The position numbers were made by a program, and so were the translations under genes. This document shows, piece by piece, positions 8,953 to 20,033 of a stretch of 51,162 nt of DNA. How positions within the stretch are numbered: position 1 is the first letter of the stretch; each line of letters begins with the position of its first letter. Source of the DNA: Thioalkalivibrio sp. HK1 (lineage in GTDB: Bacteria > Pseudomonadota > Gammaproteobacteria > HK1); contig JFBG01000059.1 of NCBI GenBank assembly GCA_000583135.1, positions 1 to 51,162 on the forward strand. The letters run 5' to 3'. The notes under the pieces are model-generated. The model did not search any database and was not told where the DNA came from. It was given only the letters and a program-made list of their open reading frames with translations.

Positions 8953-9663
8953 TCAGCCTCTTGGCGGCTTTCGCCGACGTTTGCGCTCGAGCACGGGAGC
9001 GATGCTGTCGTAGATTCTGGTGCGGGCGCGATAAAGCCGAGATCGCACGATATTCGGGGTGCAACCGATAATGCGACCGATTTCTTCATAGCTCAACCCC
9101 TCCAATTCCCGCATGGTCGCCACCGCTTTGAGATCGACGGGTAGGGCATCGAAGGCCTCGATGATCGCTTGGCGAATCTCGTCGCTTTCCGCCAAATCCT
9201 CGGGGGTATCGGAGATATCGAAGATCATCCACTCCGAGCCATCGATCGACTGATCGCCGTCCATCACCTCCGCTTCATGATAGACCCGGCGCCTGCGCTT
9301 GATCTGACCCATCAGATGGGTCTTGGAGGTATTGGTAGCGATTCTGTAGATCCAAGTGTGGAAACCGCTCTCGCCACGAAATCCTTTGAGTCCGCGCCAA
9401 GCACGGACAAAGACCTCTTGGGTCACATCGAGCGCCTCGCAAGGATCTTGAATGTAGTGGGAGACGATATGACCGACTTTACGCTGATACCGAAGCACCA
9501 GCAAATCAAAGGCCCCTCGATCCCCTTGCTGGGATCGATGAATGAGCTCCCGGTCCGACGATTGTTCGATTTTCTCGGGCTTACCGTCGCTCGCTCGCTC
9601 CGACTTCGGATCCGGCGAATCGGTATCGGCAGAAAATCGAAAGCCTTTCCTGACCATCCGCAC
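8953..9663 (-). CDS. rpoE: Envelope-stress sigma factor RpoE/AlgU
   Basis: 236 residues. ECF sigma factor directing RNA polymerase to envelope-stress promoters. Region 2 is seen as FDLLVLRYQRKVGHIVSHYI and DVTQEVFVRAWRGL. Region 4 contains LPVDLKAVATMRELEGLSYE with the following helix-turn-helix IIGCTPNIVRSRLYRARTRI. The N-terminus carries about 35 extra polar residues compared with E. coli RpoE, so a start inside, such as the ATG at 9657, is possible. It is the first gene of the rpoE-mucA-mucB locus. Confidence 0.93.
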   Translation of the reverse strand: MRMVRKGFRFSADTDSPDPKSERASDGKPEKIEQSSDRELIHRSQQGDRGAFDLLVLRYQRKVGHIVSHYIQDPCEALDVTQEVFVRAWRGLKGFRGESGFHTWIYRIATNTSKTHLMGQIKRRRRVYHEAEVMDGDQSIDGSEWMIFDISDTPEDLAESDEIRQAIIEAFDALPVDLKAVATMRELEGLSYEEIGRIIGCTPNIVRSRLYRARTRIYDSIAPVLERKRRRKPPRG

Positions 9664-10142
9664 CCCCAGCCATCAGCCATCCTTACCAAAGCCACAATTT
9701 CGCCGATCCCTTTCCCGCCTCTCCATTACCCCGAAAAAAACGACTCTTCGGGACGACGGGCAAAAAAACCCGATGATCGGCATGATTCGAAATCGCCTCG
9801 CTTGCGATTTCACTTCTCTACGCTTTCGGAACACTTTTTTGTAATGACTATCTCATTGTCGCATATTTGCCAAGACTCCTCCCCTTTGCCAAGACGATTT
9901 CAAATGAAAGAGGATTTCAAGGATTTTTTTTCGCGAGCATCGATATCCCTAGGTATCGCATTCGATCTTCAAGTTTCGAGCTTCGAGCTTCGAGTGTCGA
10001 GGGAATACCTTGCATCGAGACTTCATGCTCGGGCGCTTCGGTCATTGGATCCTTATAGTACCCCCATATCCCTTCGATATCGGCATTGGTGCAAAAAGCC
10101 CCAAGTCCGGTTCTTGACCGTGCGCACATTGCAGGGTATGAA
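9664..10142. other. Intergenic region upstream of rpoE
   Basis: 479 bases between the epmA stop and the rpoE start, with no credible gene. It should hold the rpoE promoter region on the minus strand. It contains the direct repeat at 9866-9895 and a short degenerate run of CTTCGAG units near 9976-9998. The AT content around 9815-9960 is higher than in the genes. Confidence 0.5.
9866..9895. repeat. Direct repeat of 11 bp, period 19, upstream of rpoE
   Basis: TTTGCCAAGAC occurs exactly at 9866-9876 and 9885-9895. Read on the minus strand each copy contains TTGGCA, a fair -35 element. The near two-turn spacing on one face of the helix suggests a regulator site or tandem promoters for rpoE. Confidence 0.4.
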
Positions 10143-11135
10143 TCAGGCGATCTGCCCGGCAAAGGGAAGGACTTGCGCCAAGCCGGTGCGACCGGCGGCG
10201 AGCATCAGCAGTCGATCGAAACCGAGGGCGACCCCGGCACAGGCGGGAAGGCCCGCAGCATGCGCTGCGATCAATCGCTCGTCGGGCTTCGGGATCGACT
10301 CCGGATCCGAATCGACATTCGCCCCAAGCCGCCGCCGATATTCCACCGACATCCTTCTTCGCAACTCGTCGGCATCGCGCAGCTCGTGATAGCCGTTGGC
10401 GATCTCGATACCGTCGATATAGAGCTCGAATCGCTCGGCGACGGGAAAGTCTCCCGGCCTTATTTTGGCCAACGCCGCCCGGGAGGCGGGGAAATCGAGC
10501 ACGAAAACCCTCCCCGCTCCCAAAGCGGGCTGCACCACCTCGGCCAACAGCCAATCAAGGCAGGTATCTCGATCGGCCTTTGCCCGCCGGCTATCGAATC
10601 GATAAGCCCCACAAGCCTCGTGCAGCGTATCGAGATCGACGACGAAGGGATCGAATCCCGCAAAACGCTCGAAAGCCTCGCGAAAACTCAATCGTCGGGC
10701 GGGCTCCTCGCCGGGGCCGAGGAGGCGATCCAACAAGGCTTCGATATCGTCCATCAAACGATGATGATCGAATCCGACCCGATACCACTCCAGCATCGTG
10801 AATTCGATATTGTGGTACCGACCCCGCTCGCCATCTCGAAAGGCCCGGCTTAGCTGGAAAATCGAACCGCTGCCCATCGCCAGCAGTCGCTTCATCGAGA
10901 ATTCCGGCGAGGTTTGTAAATACCACAAGCGGCCGGAGCGATCCCTCGTATGCAGGCTCGATATCGCCGGATCGGTGACGGTGGTGGCACAAAGCACCGG
11001 GGTATCGACCTCCATCACCCCCCGCTCATCGAAATAGGCACGGATCGCGCGCAGATAGCGAGCCCGCAAACGCAGGATATCGAGATCGATGCCGGGCCGC
11101 CAAGCCTGCCCGTCAGCCCTTGGCTCGAGAGACAT
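10143..11135 (-). CDS. epmA: EF-P lysine34 beta-lysyl ligase EpmA (GenX/PoxA/YjeA)
   Basis: 330 residues, a class II lysyl-tRNA synthetase paralogue lacking the anticodon-binding domain. It attaches (R)-beta-lysine to EF-P. Visible class II motifs are motif 1 ([14 protein letters not shown]), motif 2 ([19 protein letters not shown]) and motif 3 ([12 protein letters not shown]). The length fits E. coli EpmA. The start overlaps the efp 3' end by 23 bp, pairing enzyme and substrate in one transcript. EpmB, the lysine 2,3-aminomutase partner, is not in this window. Confidence 0.93.
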   Translation of the reverse strand: MSLEPRADGQAWRPGIDLDILRLRARYLRAIRAYFDERGVMEVDTPVLCATTVTDPAISSLHTRDRSGRLWYLQTSPEFSMKRLLAMGSGSIFQLSRAFRDGERGRYHNIEFTMLEWYRVGFDHHRLMDDIEALLDRLLGPGEEPARRLSFREAFERFAGFDPFVVDLDTLHEACGAYRFDSRRAKADRDTCLDWLLAEVVQPALGAGRVFVLDFPASRAALAKIRPGDFPVAERFELYIDGIEIANGYHELRDADELRRRMSVEYRRRLGANVDSDPESIPKPDERLIAAHAAGLPACAGVALGFDRLLMLAAGRTGLAQVLPFAGQIA

Positions 11136-11682
11136 ATTCGCCGGTGCGGGTATCGATCTTGACCGATTCTCCGACCTCGATGAACAGCGGCACCTTGATC
11201 ACCGCCCCGGTCTGGACGGTTGCGGGCTTGGTCGCCCCGCTCGCGGTATCGCCGCGCAGTCCGGGATCGGTTTCGGTGATTTCAAGGGTAACGAAATTCG
11301 GCGGCGTCACCGCGATCGGCGCGCCGTTCCATAAAGTGATGATGCAGGTATCTTGCTCTTTGAGCCATTGGGCGGCATCGGCAACCGTCTCGGCATCGGC
11401 GGCATGCTGCTCGAAGTTCCCGGCATGCATGAAGTGATACATCTCGCCGTCGCTGTAAAGATATTGGAGTTCGACCTCCATCACATCCGCGGCTTCCATC
11501 GACTCCCCCGACTTGAAAGTGCGTTCGATCACCCGACGATTCTTGAGGTTTCGAAAGCGGGTGCGCACGAAAGCCTGCCCTTTGCCGGGTTTGACGAACT
11601 CGTTTTCGATGATCGAGCATGGATCGCCGTCGATCATCAATTTCAATCCCGCTCGAAATTCGTTGGTATTGATATTCGGCAT
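11113..11682 (-). CDS. efp: Elongation factor P
   Basis: 189 residues with the three beta-barrel domains of EF-P. It relieves ribosome stalling at polyproline. The modification loop is VKPGKGQAF, with Lys34 at the tip, the residue lysylated by EpmA in gammaproteobacteria. The C-terminal signature region includes [16 protein letters not shown]. It is directly upstream of and overlapping epmA. Polyproline runs occur in this window, for example in the autotransporter linker, which would need EF-P. Confidence 0.97.
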   Translation of the reverse strand: MPNINTNEFRAGLKLMIDGDPCSIIENEFVKPGKGQAFVRTRFRNLKNRRVIERTFKSGESMEAADVMEVELQYLYSDGEMYHFMHAGNFEQHAADAETVADAAQWLKEQDTCIITLWNGAPIAVTPPNFVTLEITETDPGLRGDTASGATKPATVQTGAVIKVPLFIEVGESVKIDTRTGEYVSRAKG

Positions 11683-11827
11683 CGTTCCCTTCCTTTCAAA
11701 AGGTGGAAAAATTCAGCCCCGAACCATCGTCGATGGCGGCATGAGTCCCCATCGAAAATCGCCCGCGATCCAATCCGACTCGTTCGGCCTCATCCTCGGC
11801 CTCGCTCTCGATCCCTCATTCGACTTC

Positions 11828-14089
11828 TTATTCGACCTCCAGCGAGGTGGCGCGCTGAAAACCCTTGGGCAAGCGCTTTCCGCGCCGTCCTTTTTCGAAA
11901 AGATAGGCTTCGAGATCGCCGCTTTTGAGACGCAGATGACGCTTGCCCGCACGCACGATCAAGGAGGCTTTGGGCGAAAAGACCGCCATCGCCACCACGA
12001 ACTCCTCGCGCGATTTGACCCTCGCCGACGGGATCTGAAGGATTCGAACCCCCCTTCCTCGTCCCAAGCGCGGCAGATCATCGAGCGAATCGAGCACCAA
12101 TAGATTCCCGCCGCTGCTCAACATCGCCAATCGCTCGGCGCCAGAATCCACGATCGGCGCCGGGGGCAAGACCCGGGCTCCATGAGGCAAGGAAAGACAA
12201 GCCTTACCCGCTCGGGTGCGAGACCACAAGGACTCCATGCGCACGATGAAGCCGTAGCCCGCATCGCTGGCGATGACATAGAGGGCATCGGCCTGCCCCA
12301 TCAACACTCCCTCGAAGGTCACTCCGGGCGGAGGGCTCAAACGGGCCGCCAGCGGCTCGCCTTGACCTCGAGCGGAGGCGATGGTGTGCGAGGCGATGCA
12401 ATAGGCGCGACCGGTCGAGTCGAGGAAGACCGCGAGTTGATTGCTTCGCCCCCGCGCCATCGCCCGATATCCATCCCCTGTCTTGTAGTTCAAAGACTGC
12501 GGATCGATCTCGTGTCCCTTGGCCGCACGCACCCACCCTCCTTGGGAGAGGATCACGCTGACGGGCTCGACCGGGGTCAGATCCATCTCCCCGAAAGCCT
12601 GCGCCGCCTCCCGCTCGACGATGGGCGAACGCCTTTCATCGCCGTACTCTGCGGCATCGGCGATGATCTCCTTGCGCACCACCTTCGCGATTCGGGCCTT
12701 GGTTTCGATGGTTTTTTCGAGGAGATCGCGTTCGCTGCGCAAGGCATCCTGCTCGGCCCGAATCTTCATCTCCTCCAAACGCGCCAGATTTCGCAGGCGG
12801 AGGTTCAAGATGGCCTGCACCTGGATATCGTCGAGACCGAATCGCTGCATCAGCACCGGTCCCGGGCGATCCTCTCGCCGGATGATGGCGATGACCTCGT
12901 CGATATCGAGAAAGGCGATCAGCAGCCCGTCGAGTATCTGCAAGCGCTCCCGCACCCGGGCGAGGCGATATTCGATCCGGCGACGCACGGTGGCGATACG
13001 GTGTTCGAGCCACTGCGACAATATCTGCCTCAAATCCGCCGAAACCGGTCGACCGTCCCTTCCGATCAAGGTCATATTGACGCGATAGCTGCGCTCGAGA
13101 TCCGTGGTGGCGAAAAGATGCGACATCAAGCGCTCGATATCGATCCTTTTGGAGCGCGGGATGATCACCAATCGGGTCGGATTCTCGTGATCGGATTCAT
13201 CTCTGAGATCATCGACCATCGGCAATTTCTTCGCCAACATCTGCTGGGCGATCTGTTCGAGCACCCGCCCGCCGGAGACCTGATAGGGCAAGGCGTTGAT
13301 CACGATCGCCCCGTCCTCCACTTCGTAGACCGCCCGCACCCGCACGCTCCCCGATCCGCTCTTGTAGATCGCCGCCAGCTCCGCCGGAGGGGTCACGATC
13401 TCGGCCTGGGTCGGAAAATCCGGCCCCGGAAGATAGACCGGCAGATCCTCGATCGTCGCCTTCGGATGATCCAATAGATGCACGCAGGCCGAGGCGATCT
13501 CGCGCAGGTTATGGGGAGGGATATCGGTCGCCATCCCCACCGCGATCCCCGCCGCCCCGTTCAGCAATACATGGGGCAATCGCGCCGGCAGAAGGATCGG
13601 CTCTTGCAATGTGCCATCGAAATTCGCCGCCCAATCCACCGTTCCCTCGTGCAGCTCCGAGAGCAGGATCTCGGCGAAGGGGGTCAATCTCGCCTCGGTA
13701 TAGCGCATGGCGGCGAAGGATTTGGGATCGTCGGCACTCCCCCAGTTGCCTTGACCATCGATCAGCGGATAACGAAAGGCGAAGGGTTGAGCCATCAACA
13801 CCATCGCTTCGTAGCAGGCGCTCTCGCCGTGGGGATGGAACTTCCCCAATACATCGCCCACGGTGCGCGCGGATTTCTTGAACTTGGCATCGCCGCCAAG
13901 ACCCAATTCCGACATCGCATAGATGATCCGCCTTTGCACCGGCTTCAAACCGTCACTGAGATGCGGCAAAGCGCGATCCAAAATGACGTACATCGAATAA
14001 TCGAGATAGGCCTTCTCCGCGAATTCCTTGAGCGGACGACTTTCTCCTTCGGTGATGGAGGGATCGGGGATGGTCAAAAGGTCGTCCAT
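11828..14089 (-). CDS. parC: DNA topoisomerase IV subunit A
   Basis: 753 residues from the ATG at 14089; a TTG 18 bases upstream is in frame but less likely. ParC cuts and rejoins DNA when decatenating daughter chromosomes. The catalytic tyrosine is in [10 protein letters not shown] (residue about 130). The quinolone-determining stretch [12 protein letters not shown] keeps the sensitive Ser and Glu equivalent to E. coli Ser80 and Glu84. The C-terminal pinwheel domain is short and degenerate, as in ParC rather than GyrA. parE is 61 bp upstream in the same direction. Confidence 0.95.
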   Translation of the reverse strand: MDDLLTIPDPSITEGESRPLKEFAEKAYLDYSMYVILDRALPHLSDGLKPVQRRIIYAMSELGLGGDAKFKKSARTVGDVLGKFHPHGESACYEAMVLMAQPFAFRYPLIDGQGNWGSADDPKSFAAMRYTEARLTPFAEILLSELHEGTVDWAANFDGTLQEPILLPARLPHVLLNGAAGIAVGMATDIPPHNLREIASACVHLLDHPKATIEDLPVYLPGPDFPTQAEIVTPPAELAAIYKSGSGSVRVRAVYEVEDGAIVINALPYQVSGGRVLEQIAQQMLAKKLPMVDDLRDESDHENPTRLVIIPRSKRIDIERLMSHLFATTDLERSYRVNMTLIGRDGRPVSADLRQILSQWLEHRIATVRRRIEYRLARVRERLQILDGLLIAFLDIDEVIAIIRREDRPGPVLMQRFGLDDIQVQAILNLRLRNLARLEEMKIRAEQDALRSERDLLEKTIETKARIAKVVRKEIIADAAEYGDERRSPIVEREAAQAFGEMDLTPVEPVSVILSQGGWVRAAKGHEIDPQSLNYKTGDGYRAMARGRSNQLAVFLDSTGRAYCIASHTIASARGQGEPLAARLSPPPGVTFEGVLMGQADALYVIASDAGYGFIVRMESLWSRTRAGKACLSLPHGARVLPPAPIVDSGAERLAMLSSGGNLLVLDSLDDLPRLGRGRGVRILQIPSARVKSREEFVVAMAVFSPKASLIVRAGKRHLRLKSGDLEAYLFEKGRRGKRLPKGFQRATSLEVE

Positions 14090-14150
14090 GGGCTGTTCTT
14101 TGCGCAAGATTCAAAGGGGTGAGAGGGGGGCAGAAAAAACGATGTTCGTT

Positions 14151-16397
<2,247 letters not shown>

Positions 16398-16493
16398 TTA
16401 TACGCTCGATCCGTTGATCATAAAGGAAAGCCAAAGGGTTCGCCTATGCCGTGCAGCATATCGCGCAAGGCGAAAGGAGGGTTTTTCGAGATT

Positions 16494-17084
16494 TCACCCC
16501 AAATCCGCACTCAACGCCCTGCGGGATTTCGGATCCAAGGCAACTTCGATGCGATAGCCATCGTGATCGATGCCGATACGCACCTCGCCGTCTCCCAAGA
16601 ACGCTTGCCGCACCTCGGCGCCAAGCTCGAAACGCAGGAAATGCACCGAGGAGGTCTTCTCATCGGTGGTGCGCTCGATATCCTCGTCGGCGATCGCGAA
16701 TATCCGCTGCGGGCCGCTCTTCGTATCGGCCTCGATCCAAACCCGATCCTCGACTCCGACCAGCTGTGCGAGCATTTCTCGCCGCTGTTCGGGATCTCCG
16801 TATTCGAGCATGAAGGTGGCTTTGAGGTTTTCGCCGTCGGGGATCAGGGGGTTGTAGGCGGCCAACTCCTCCTCGATGGCCTCGGTCTCGAAAATCCGCT
16901 CCACCCGCAGCATCTCCTGAATCTGGTAGTGGATGGTCAGGCGATCTTCGAAATACAAGGTGGCATTGTCCCCGAGGGCCACTTGACGATCTCGCTTATG
17001 GGCGAGGACGCGTTCGCGAAATTCGGGGCGATGCGCATGGTATTCCTCCAAGGAAAACAGATCGGCGCAAACGAGCTTGTCCAT
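16494..17084 (-). CDS. DUF3501 family protein
   Basis: 196 residues. The sequence matches DUF3501 (early LFSLEEYHAHRPEFRERVLAHKRDRQVALG). The biochemical role is unknown. In many gammaproteobacteria and sulfur or iron oxidisers it is encoded beside a CCG-domain Fe-S protein and a rubrerythrin, exactly the arrangement here, which suggests a shared peroxide or redox function. AGAGG lies 10 nt before the ATG. No signal peptide, membrane segment or cysteine cluster is seen, so it is probably cytoplasmic. It is the last gene of this set before the promoter gap upstream of parE. Confidence 0.85.
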   Translation of the reverse strand: MDKLVCADLFSLEEYHAHRPEFRERVLAHKRDRQVALGDNATLYFEDRLTIHYQIQEMLRVERIFETEAIEEELAAYNPLIPDGENLKATFMLEYGDPEQRREMLAQLVGVEDRVWIEADTKSGPQRIFAIADEDIERTTDEKTSSVHFLRFELGAEVRQAFLGDGEVRIGIDHDGYRIEVALDPKSRRALSADLG

Positions 17085-17120
17085 CGAAAAAATGCCTCTT
17101 CGGTCGAAAGAAAATCCGGA

Positions 17121-18473
17121 TCAGATGCCGTAGGCTCGGCGCAGCAGGGTCATCGGGGCGACCGGCTTCGATCCATCCCCGAGCACGCTCTCGATATGAT
17201 GCCCCGCCATCACGCAATCGCTGGTATAGCAATCGGCCTCGATGCTCTTGACCCGGCGCGCTACCGGACGGGCGATCTCCACCGCCATCGCATGGAATTC
17301 CCGCTTGACCGCATAGGTACCGTCGTGGCCGGAGCAACGCTCGATCGGAACCACCTCGGTATCGGGAACCAAGGAGAGCACATCCCTCGTCTTGAGGCCG
17401 ATATTCTGTACCTGTTGATGGCAGGCGACGTGATAGGCGACCTTGCCCAAAGAGGCGGCGAAATCGGTATCGAGCAATCCGGCGCGATGGCGCAGCATCA
17501 GATATTCGAAGGGATCGAAAAAGGCTTGCCTGACCTTCTCGATCTCCGGATCATCCGGGAAAAGCAGGGGCAATTCCTGCTTGAACATCAGCACGCACGA
17601 GGGCACGGGGGCGACGATATCCCAACCCTCGTCCACCAAGGCGGAAAGGATCGGAATATTGACCTCCTTGGCTCGCGCGACCGCCTCGATATCGCCGTTT
17701 TCCAGTTTGGGCATCCCGCAACAGCGCTCTCTCGCGGCGAGGGTCACGGGGATGTCGTTATGCTCGAATACCCGCACGAGATCCTCGCCCACCTGCGGCT
17801 CGTTGTTGTTGCAATAGCAGGTGGCGAAGAGGGCGACTTTGCCGGAGGTCTCGTCGGTGGGAGTCGCCTTGGCCGCCGAGGGCTCCCCTCCCGCTCGGCG
17901 ATCTGCCAATCGGCGGCGCAGGGTCTTCGAGGCGAAGGGGGGCAACCAAGCATCGGCATGCACTCCCAAGACCTTGTCGAGCAGCCCCCGCATCGGCTTC
18001 GAGGCGTTCACGGCGTTGACGACGGAGGCCACCACCGGCTTGGCCGCAACGGCTCCCAAGGCATCGGTCGAGCTCAACACTCGATCCCGCCACTTCATGC
18101 CCTTTTTTTCCCGTTTGACCACTTTGGCGCGCAGCATCAAATGAGGGAAGTCGATATTCCACTCGTGCGGAGGGACATAAGGACATTTATGCATGAAACA
18201 CATATCGCAAAGGTAGCAATGGTCCACCACCTTCCAATAATCCTCTTTGGCGACCGTGTCGAGCTCCATCGATGCCGATTCGTCGATCAGATCGAAAAGG
18301 GTCGGGAATGCCTTGCACAGACTCACGCATCGACGACATCCGTGGCAATGGTCGTAAACCCGCTCGAGTTCGGCGAACAAGGAATCCTCGTCGTGAAATT
18401 CCGGATTCTTCCAATCGATCGAATGTCGGATCGGAGCGGCAAGTCCACCCTCTCGGTGGCTTTTTTCGGTCAT
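17121..18473 (-). CDS. Fe-S protein with two 4Fe-4S motifs and two CCG domains (HdrD/GlpC-like)
   Basis: 450 residues. Near the N-terminus are two ferredoxin-type clusters: HCHGCRRCVSLCKAFP (about residue 38) and HCYLCDMCFMHKCPY (about residue 85). The C-terminal half has two cysteine-rich CCG-type units, one from ATCYCNNNEP to RERCCGMPK, the other from HVACHQQ to ERCSGHDGTY. This build is shared by GlpC and heterodisulfide reductase subunit D and carries electrons between a quinone or thiol and a partner. The genomic partners, rubrerythrin and DUF3501, suggest it feeds electrons to rubrerythrin; that is inference. No membrane segment is seen. Confidence 0.85.
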   Translation of the reverse strand: MTEKSHREGGLAAPIRHSIDWKNPEFHDEDSLFAELERVYDHCHGCRRCVSLCKAFPTLFDLIDESASMELDTVAKEDYWKVVDHCYLCDMCFMHKCPYVPPHEWNIDFPHLMLRAKVVKREKKGMKWRDRVLSSTDALGAVAAKPVVASVVNAVNASKPMRGLLDKVLGVHADAWLPPFASKTLRRRLADRRAGGEPSAAKATPTDETSGKVALFATCYCNNNEPQVGEDLVRVFEHNDIPVTLAARERCCGMPKLENGDIEAVARAKEVNIPILSALVDEGWDIVAPVPSCVLMFKQELPLLFPDDPEIEKVRQAFFDPFEYLMLRHRAGLLDTDFAASLGKVAYHVACHQQVQNIGLKTRDVLSLVPDTEVVPIERCSGHDGTYAVKREFHAMAVEIARPVARRVKSIEADCYTSDCVMAGHHIESVLGDGSKPVAPMTLLRRAYGI

Positions 18474-18701
18474 GGCGGCGATACTCGGGGAAATTTCGTG
18501 GCATCCACAGGTGATCGAAAACGAAGCGGTCGAATGGCGCTCGACGGAAAACGGGCTCGGATGACGATGCCGCGATCGATCATGATGTCATCGCCGGTCT
18601 CGTTCTTTTTCGCTCCGCGCGATTCTACCGGTCGGTCAATCGCGCGCACCCGGGTGAGCGAAAAAAATGCTTTTCGACCCGACCGGGGCTTTTTTAGCGC
18701 T

Positions 18702-18735
18702 CGGTCGGCCGCATCTCGAGGGATGCGGCCGACCG
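18702..18735. terminator. Strong stem-loop between rubrerythrin and the Fe-S gene
   Basis: Arms CGGTCGGCCGCATC (18702-18715) and its exact complement (18722-18735) close a 6-nt loop. It begins 26 bp after the rubrerythrin stop on the minus strand. No T-run follows in that direction, so it may be a weak terminator, an RNA-stability element or a bidirectional stop. It could make rubrerythrin transcript more abundant than that of the two downstream genes. Confidence 0.5.
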
Positions 18736-18761
18736 CGCAAGGCAGACAACGAAGCCTCTTG

Positions 18762-19178
18762 TCAATCCAAGCTATCGAGGGCTTTTTGGAAGCGATTGGC
18801 GTGAGAGCGCTCGGCCTTGGCCAGCGTCTCGAACCAATCCGCGATATCGTCGAAGCCCTCTTCGCGAGCGGTCTTGGCCATCCCCGGATACATATCGGTG
18901 TATTCGTGGGTCTCGCCTTCGATCGCCGCTTTGAGGTTGTCGGCGGTGGTGCCCATGGGCAGCCCGGTGGCCGGATCTCCCACCGCCTTGAGATAATCCA
19001 GATGACCGTGGGCGTGACCGGTCTCTCCTTCGGCGGTGGATCGAAAGACGGCGGAAACATCGTTATAACCATCCACATCCGCCTTTTGGGCGAAGTAGAG
19101 GTAGCGCCGATTGGCTTGGGACTCCCCGGCAAAGGCGTCCTTGAGATTCTGCTCGGTCTTGCTGTTCTTGAGTTCCAT
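18762..19178 (-). CDS. Rubrerythrin (erythrin type, no rubredoxin domain)
   Basis: 138 residues. Di-iron ferritin-like four-helix protein that reduces peroxide. Iron ligands are seen in [38 protein letters not shown] and [11 protein letters not shown]. The C-terminal rubredoxin domain of classical rubrerythrin is missing, so an outside electron donor is needed; the Fe-S protein downstream is a candidate. The ATG at 19178 was chosen because AAGGAG precedes it by 9 nt; an ATG 36 bases upstream is in frame but lacks such a site. The promoter is overlapped by a perfect Irr-type box at 19279-19305. Confidence 0.92.
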   Translation of the reverse strand: MELKNSKTEQNLKDAFAGESQANRRYLYFAQKADVDGYNDVSAVFRSTAEGETGHAHGHLDYLKAVGDPATGLPMGTTADNLKAAIEGETHEYTDMYPGMAKTAREEGFDDIADWFETLAKAERSHANRFQKALDSLD

Positions 19179-19278
19179 CGGATGATTCTCCTTTGGGAAA
19201 ACGAAATCGATCATGGTCGAGCCTGGACGGTCGATCCTTCGAACCGAAACCGAAGGGCGGTCGTCGATCTTGCGATCG

Positions 19279-19305
19279 CATGATTTAGAATCATTCTAAA
19301 TCATG
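19279..19305. promoter_or_regulatory. Irr (ICE) box: perfect 13-1-13 palindrome
   Basis: The 27-bp site is a perfect palindrome around C19292. Its core TTTAGAATCATTCTAAA is an exact match to the iron control element consensus, TTTAGAA-N3-TTCTAAA, known for Irr in alphaproteobacteria. It also resembles the 7-1-7 PerR/Fur box with two changes. It covers the -10 element of the rubrerythrin promoter, as expected for a repressor. An Irr-like regulator is encoded at 27995-28459. Confidence 0.8.
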
Positions 19306-19322
19306 ACATATCATGAGGGCAA
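19293..19322 (-). promoter_or_regulatory. Putative rubrerythrin promoter
   Basis: On the minus strand TTGCCC (19322-19317) is followed, after 18 nt, by TAGAAT (19298-19293), a five-of-six match to the -10 consensus. The -10 lies inside the Irr-type palindrome. The predicted leader to the rubrerythrin start is about 108 nt. Confidence 0.5.
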
Positions 19323-19495
19323 TGCAAAGCGAATTCAATATCGGCGCAGATGATTTCGATCCGAAAAACGACGAAAAAATCGGCGATGAGGAACGATCGC
19401 TTCAAGAGATTCGATATCGGCTCGCCTTCGAAATCGACCTGCCGGGGGATGTCGGTGAAAAATGGCATGGTGACCTTCGACCGACGAATCTATGA
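19313..19495 (+). CDS. Possible small acidic protein, unrecognised
   Basis: A 60-codon frame starting just beyond the Irr box, divergent from rubrerythrin. The product is polar and acidic with ordinary codon use and is not a shadow of another gene, which is the only argument for it. No Shine-Dalgarno precedes the first ATG; the second ATG at 19322 has GAGGG close by. No motif, signal or membrane segment. It may be chance. Confidence 0.22.
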   Translation: MRAMQSEFNIGADDFDPKNDEKIGDEERSLQEIRYRLAFEIDLPGDVGEKWHGDLRPTNL

Positions 19496-19665
19496 TAAGA
19501 GGAGGCCTTTTCGGTCATGATCGTCTTTTATCGAATCCGATCTCCTTCGATCGCTCATTCGATCTTCTTCGATCACCCATTCATCGCCGTCTTCTTCGGC
19601 GAGTTTTTTGGATCGTCGATGTCCTTTGAAAACCCATCCTTGCCGCCTTGATAGAGAATCATCCG

Positions 19666-19950
19666 ATGAATGAAAAAACCGAAACGCCCCCGAAAACGCC
19701 CCCTTTCGAAAAGATGCTCGATGATCTGGAAAAAATCGTCGATCGCATGGATGCCGACCCGCCCCCGGGCCTCGAGGAATCCTTGGCGCTCTTCGAGCGA
19801 GGAACACAGTTGAGCCGTCAGTGTCGGGAATCGCTGGCCCTCGCCGAGCAACGAATCGAGACCCTCACCAAGGATGCCAAGGATCATGCGATCGATGACG
19901 GGCAGGACGAAGAAATCGACGATGACTACGACGATGACCGTCCCTTCTAA
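19666..19950 (+). CDS. xseB: Exodeoxyribonuclease VII small subunit
   Basis: 94 residues. Small subunit of exonuclease VII, which degrades single-stranded DNA and binds XseA in several copies. The conserved core is seen in FEKMLDDLEKIVDRMD, LEESLALFERG and LSRQCRESLALAEQRI. A short acidic tail ends the protein. It is followed 83 bp later by ispA, the standard xseB-ispA order. The ATG at 19666 was preferred over an in-frame TTG at 19648. Confidence 0.92.
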   Translation: MNEKTETPPKTPPFEKMLDDLEKIVDRMDADPPPGLEESLALFERGTQLSRQCRESLALAEQRIETLTKDAKDHAIDDGQDEEIDDDYDDDRPF

Positions 19951-20033
19951 AACCGAAGCCGATGACATCGGTGGGCGTTTCGTATGAAACGCGTTGCCTG
20001 CGTTCGGTACTTTTCATCGATACCAAGTGATCC

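Noticed and set aside
9976..9998. Short CTTCGAG-like tandem units
   Set aside because: Only about three degenerate units; likely chance in sequence rich in TCGA.
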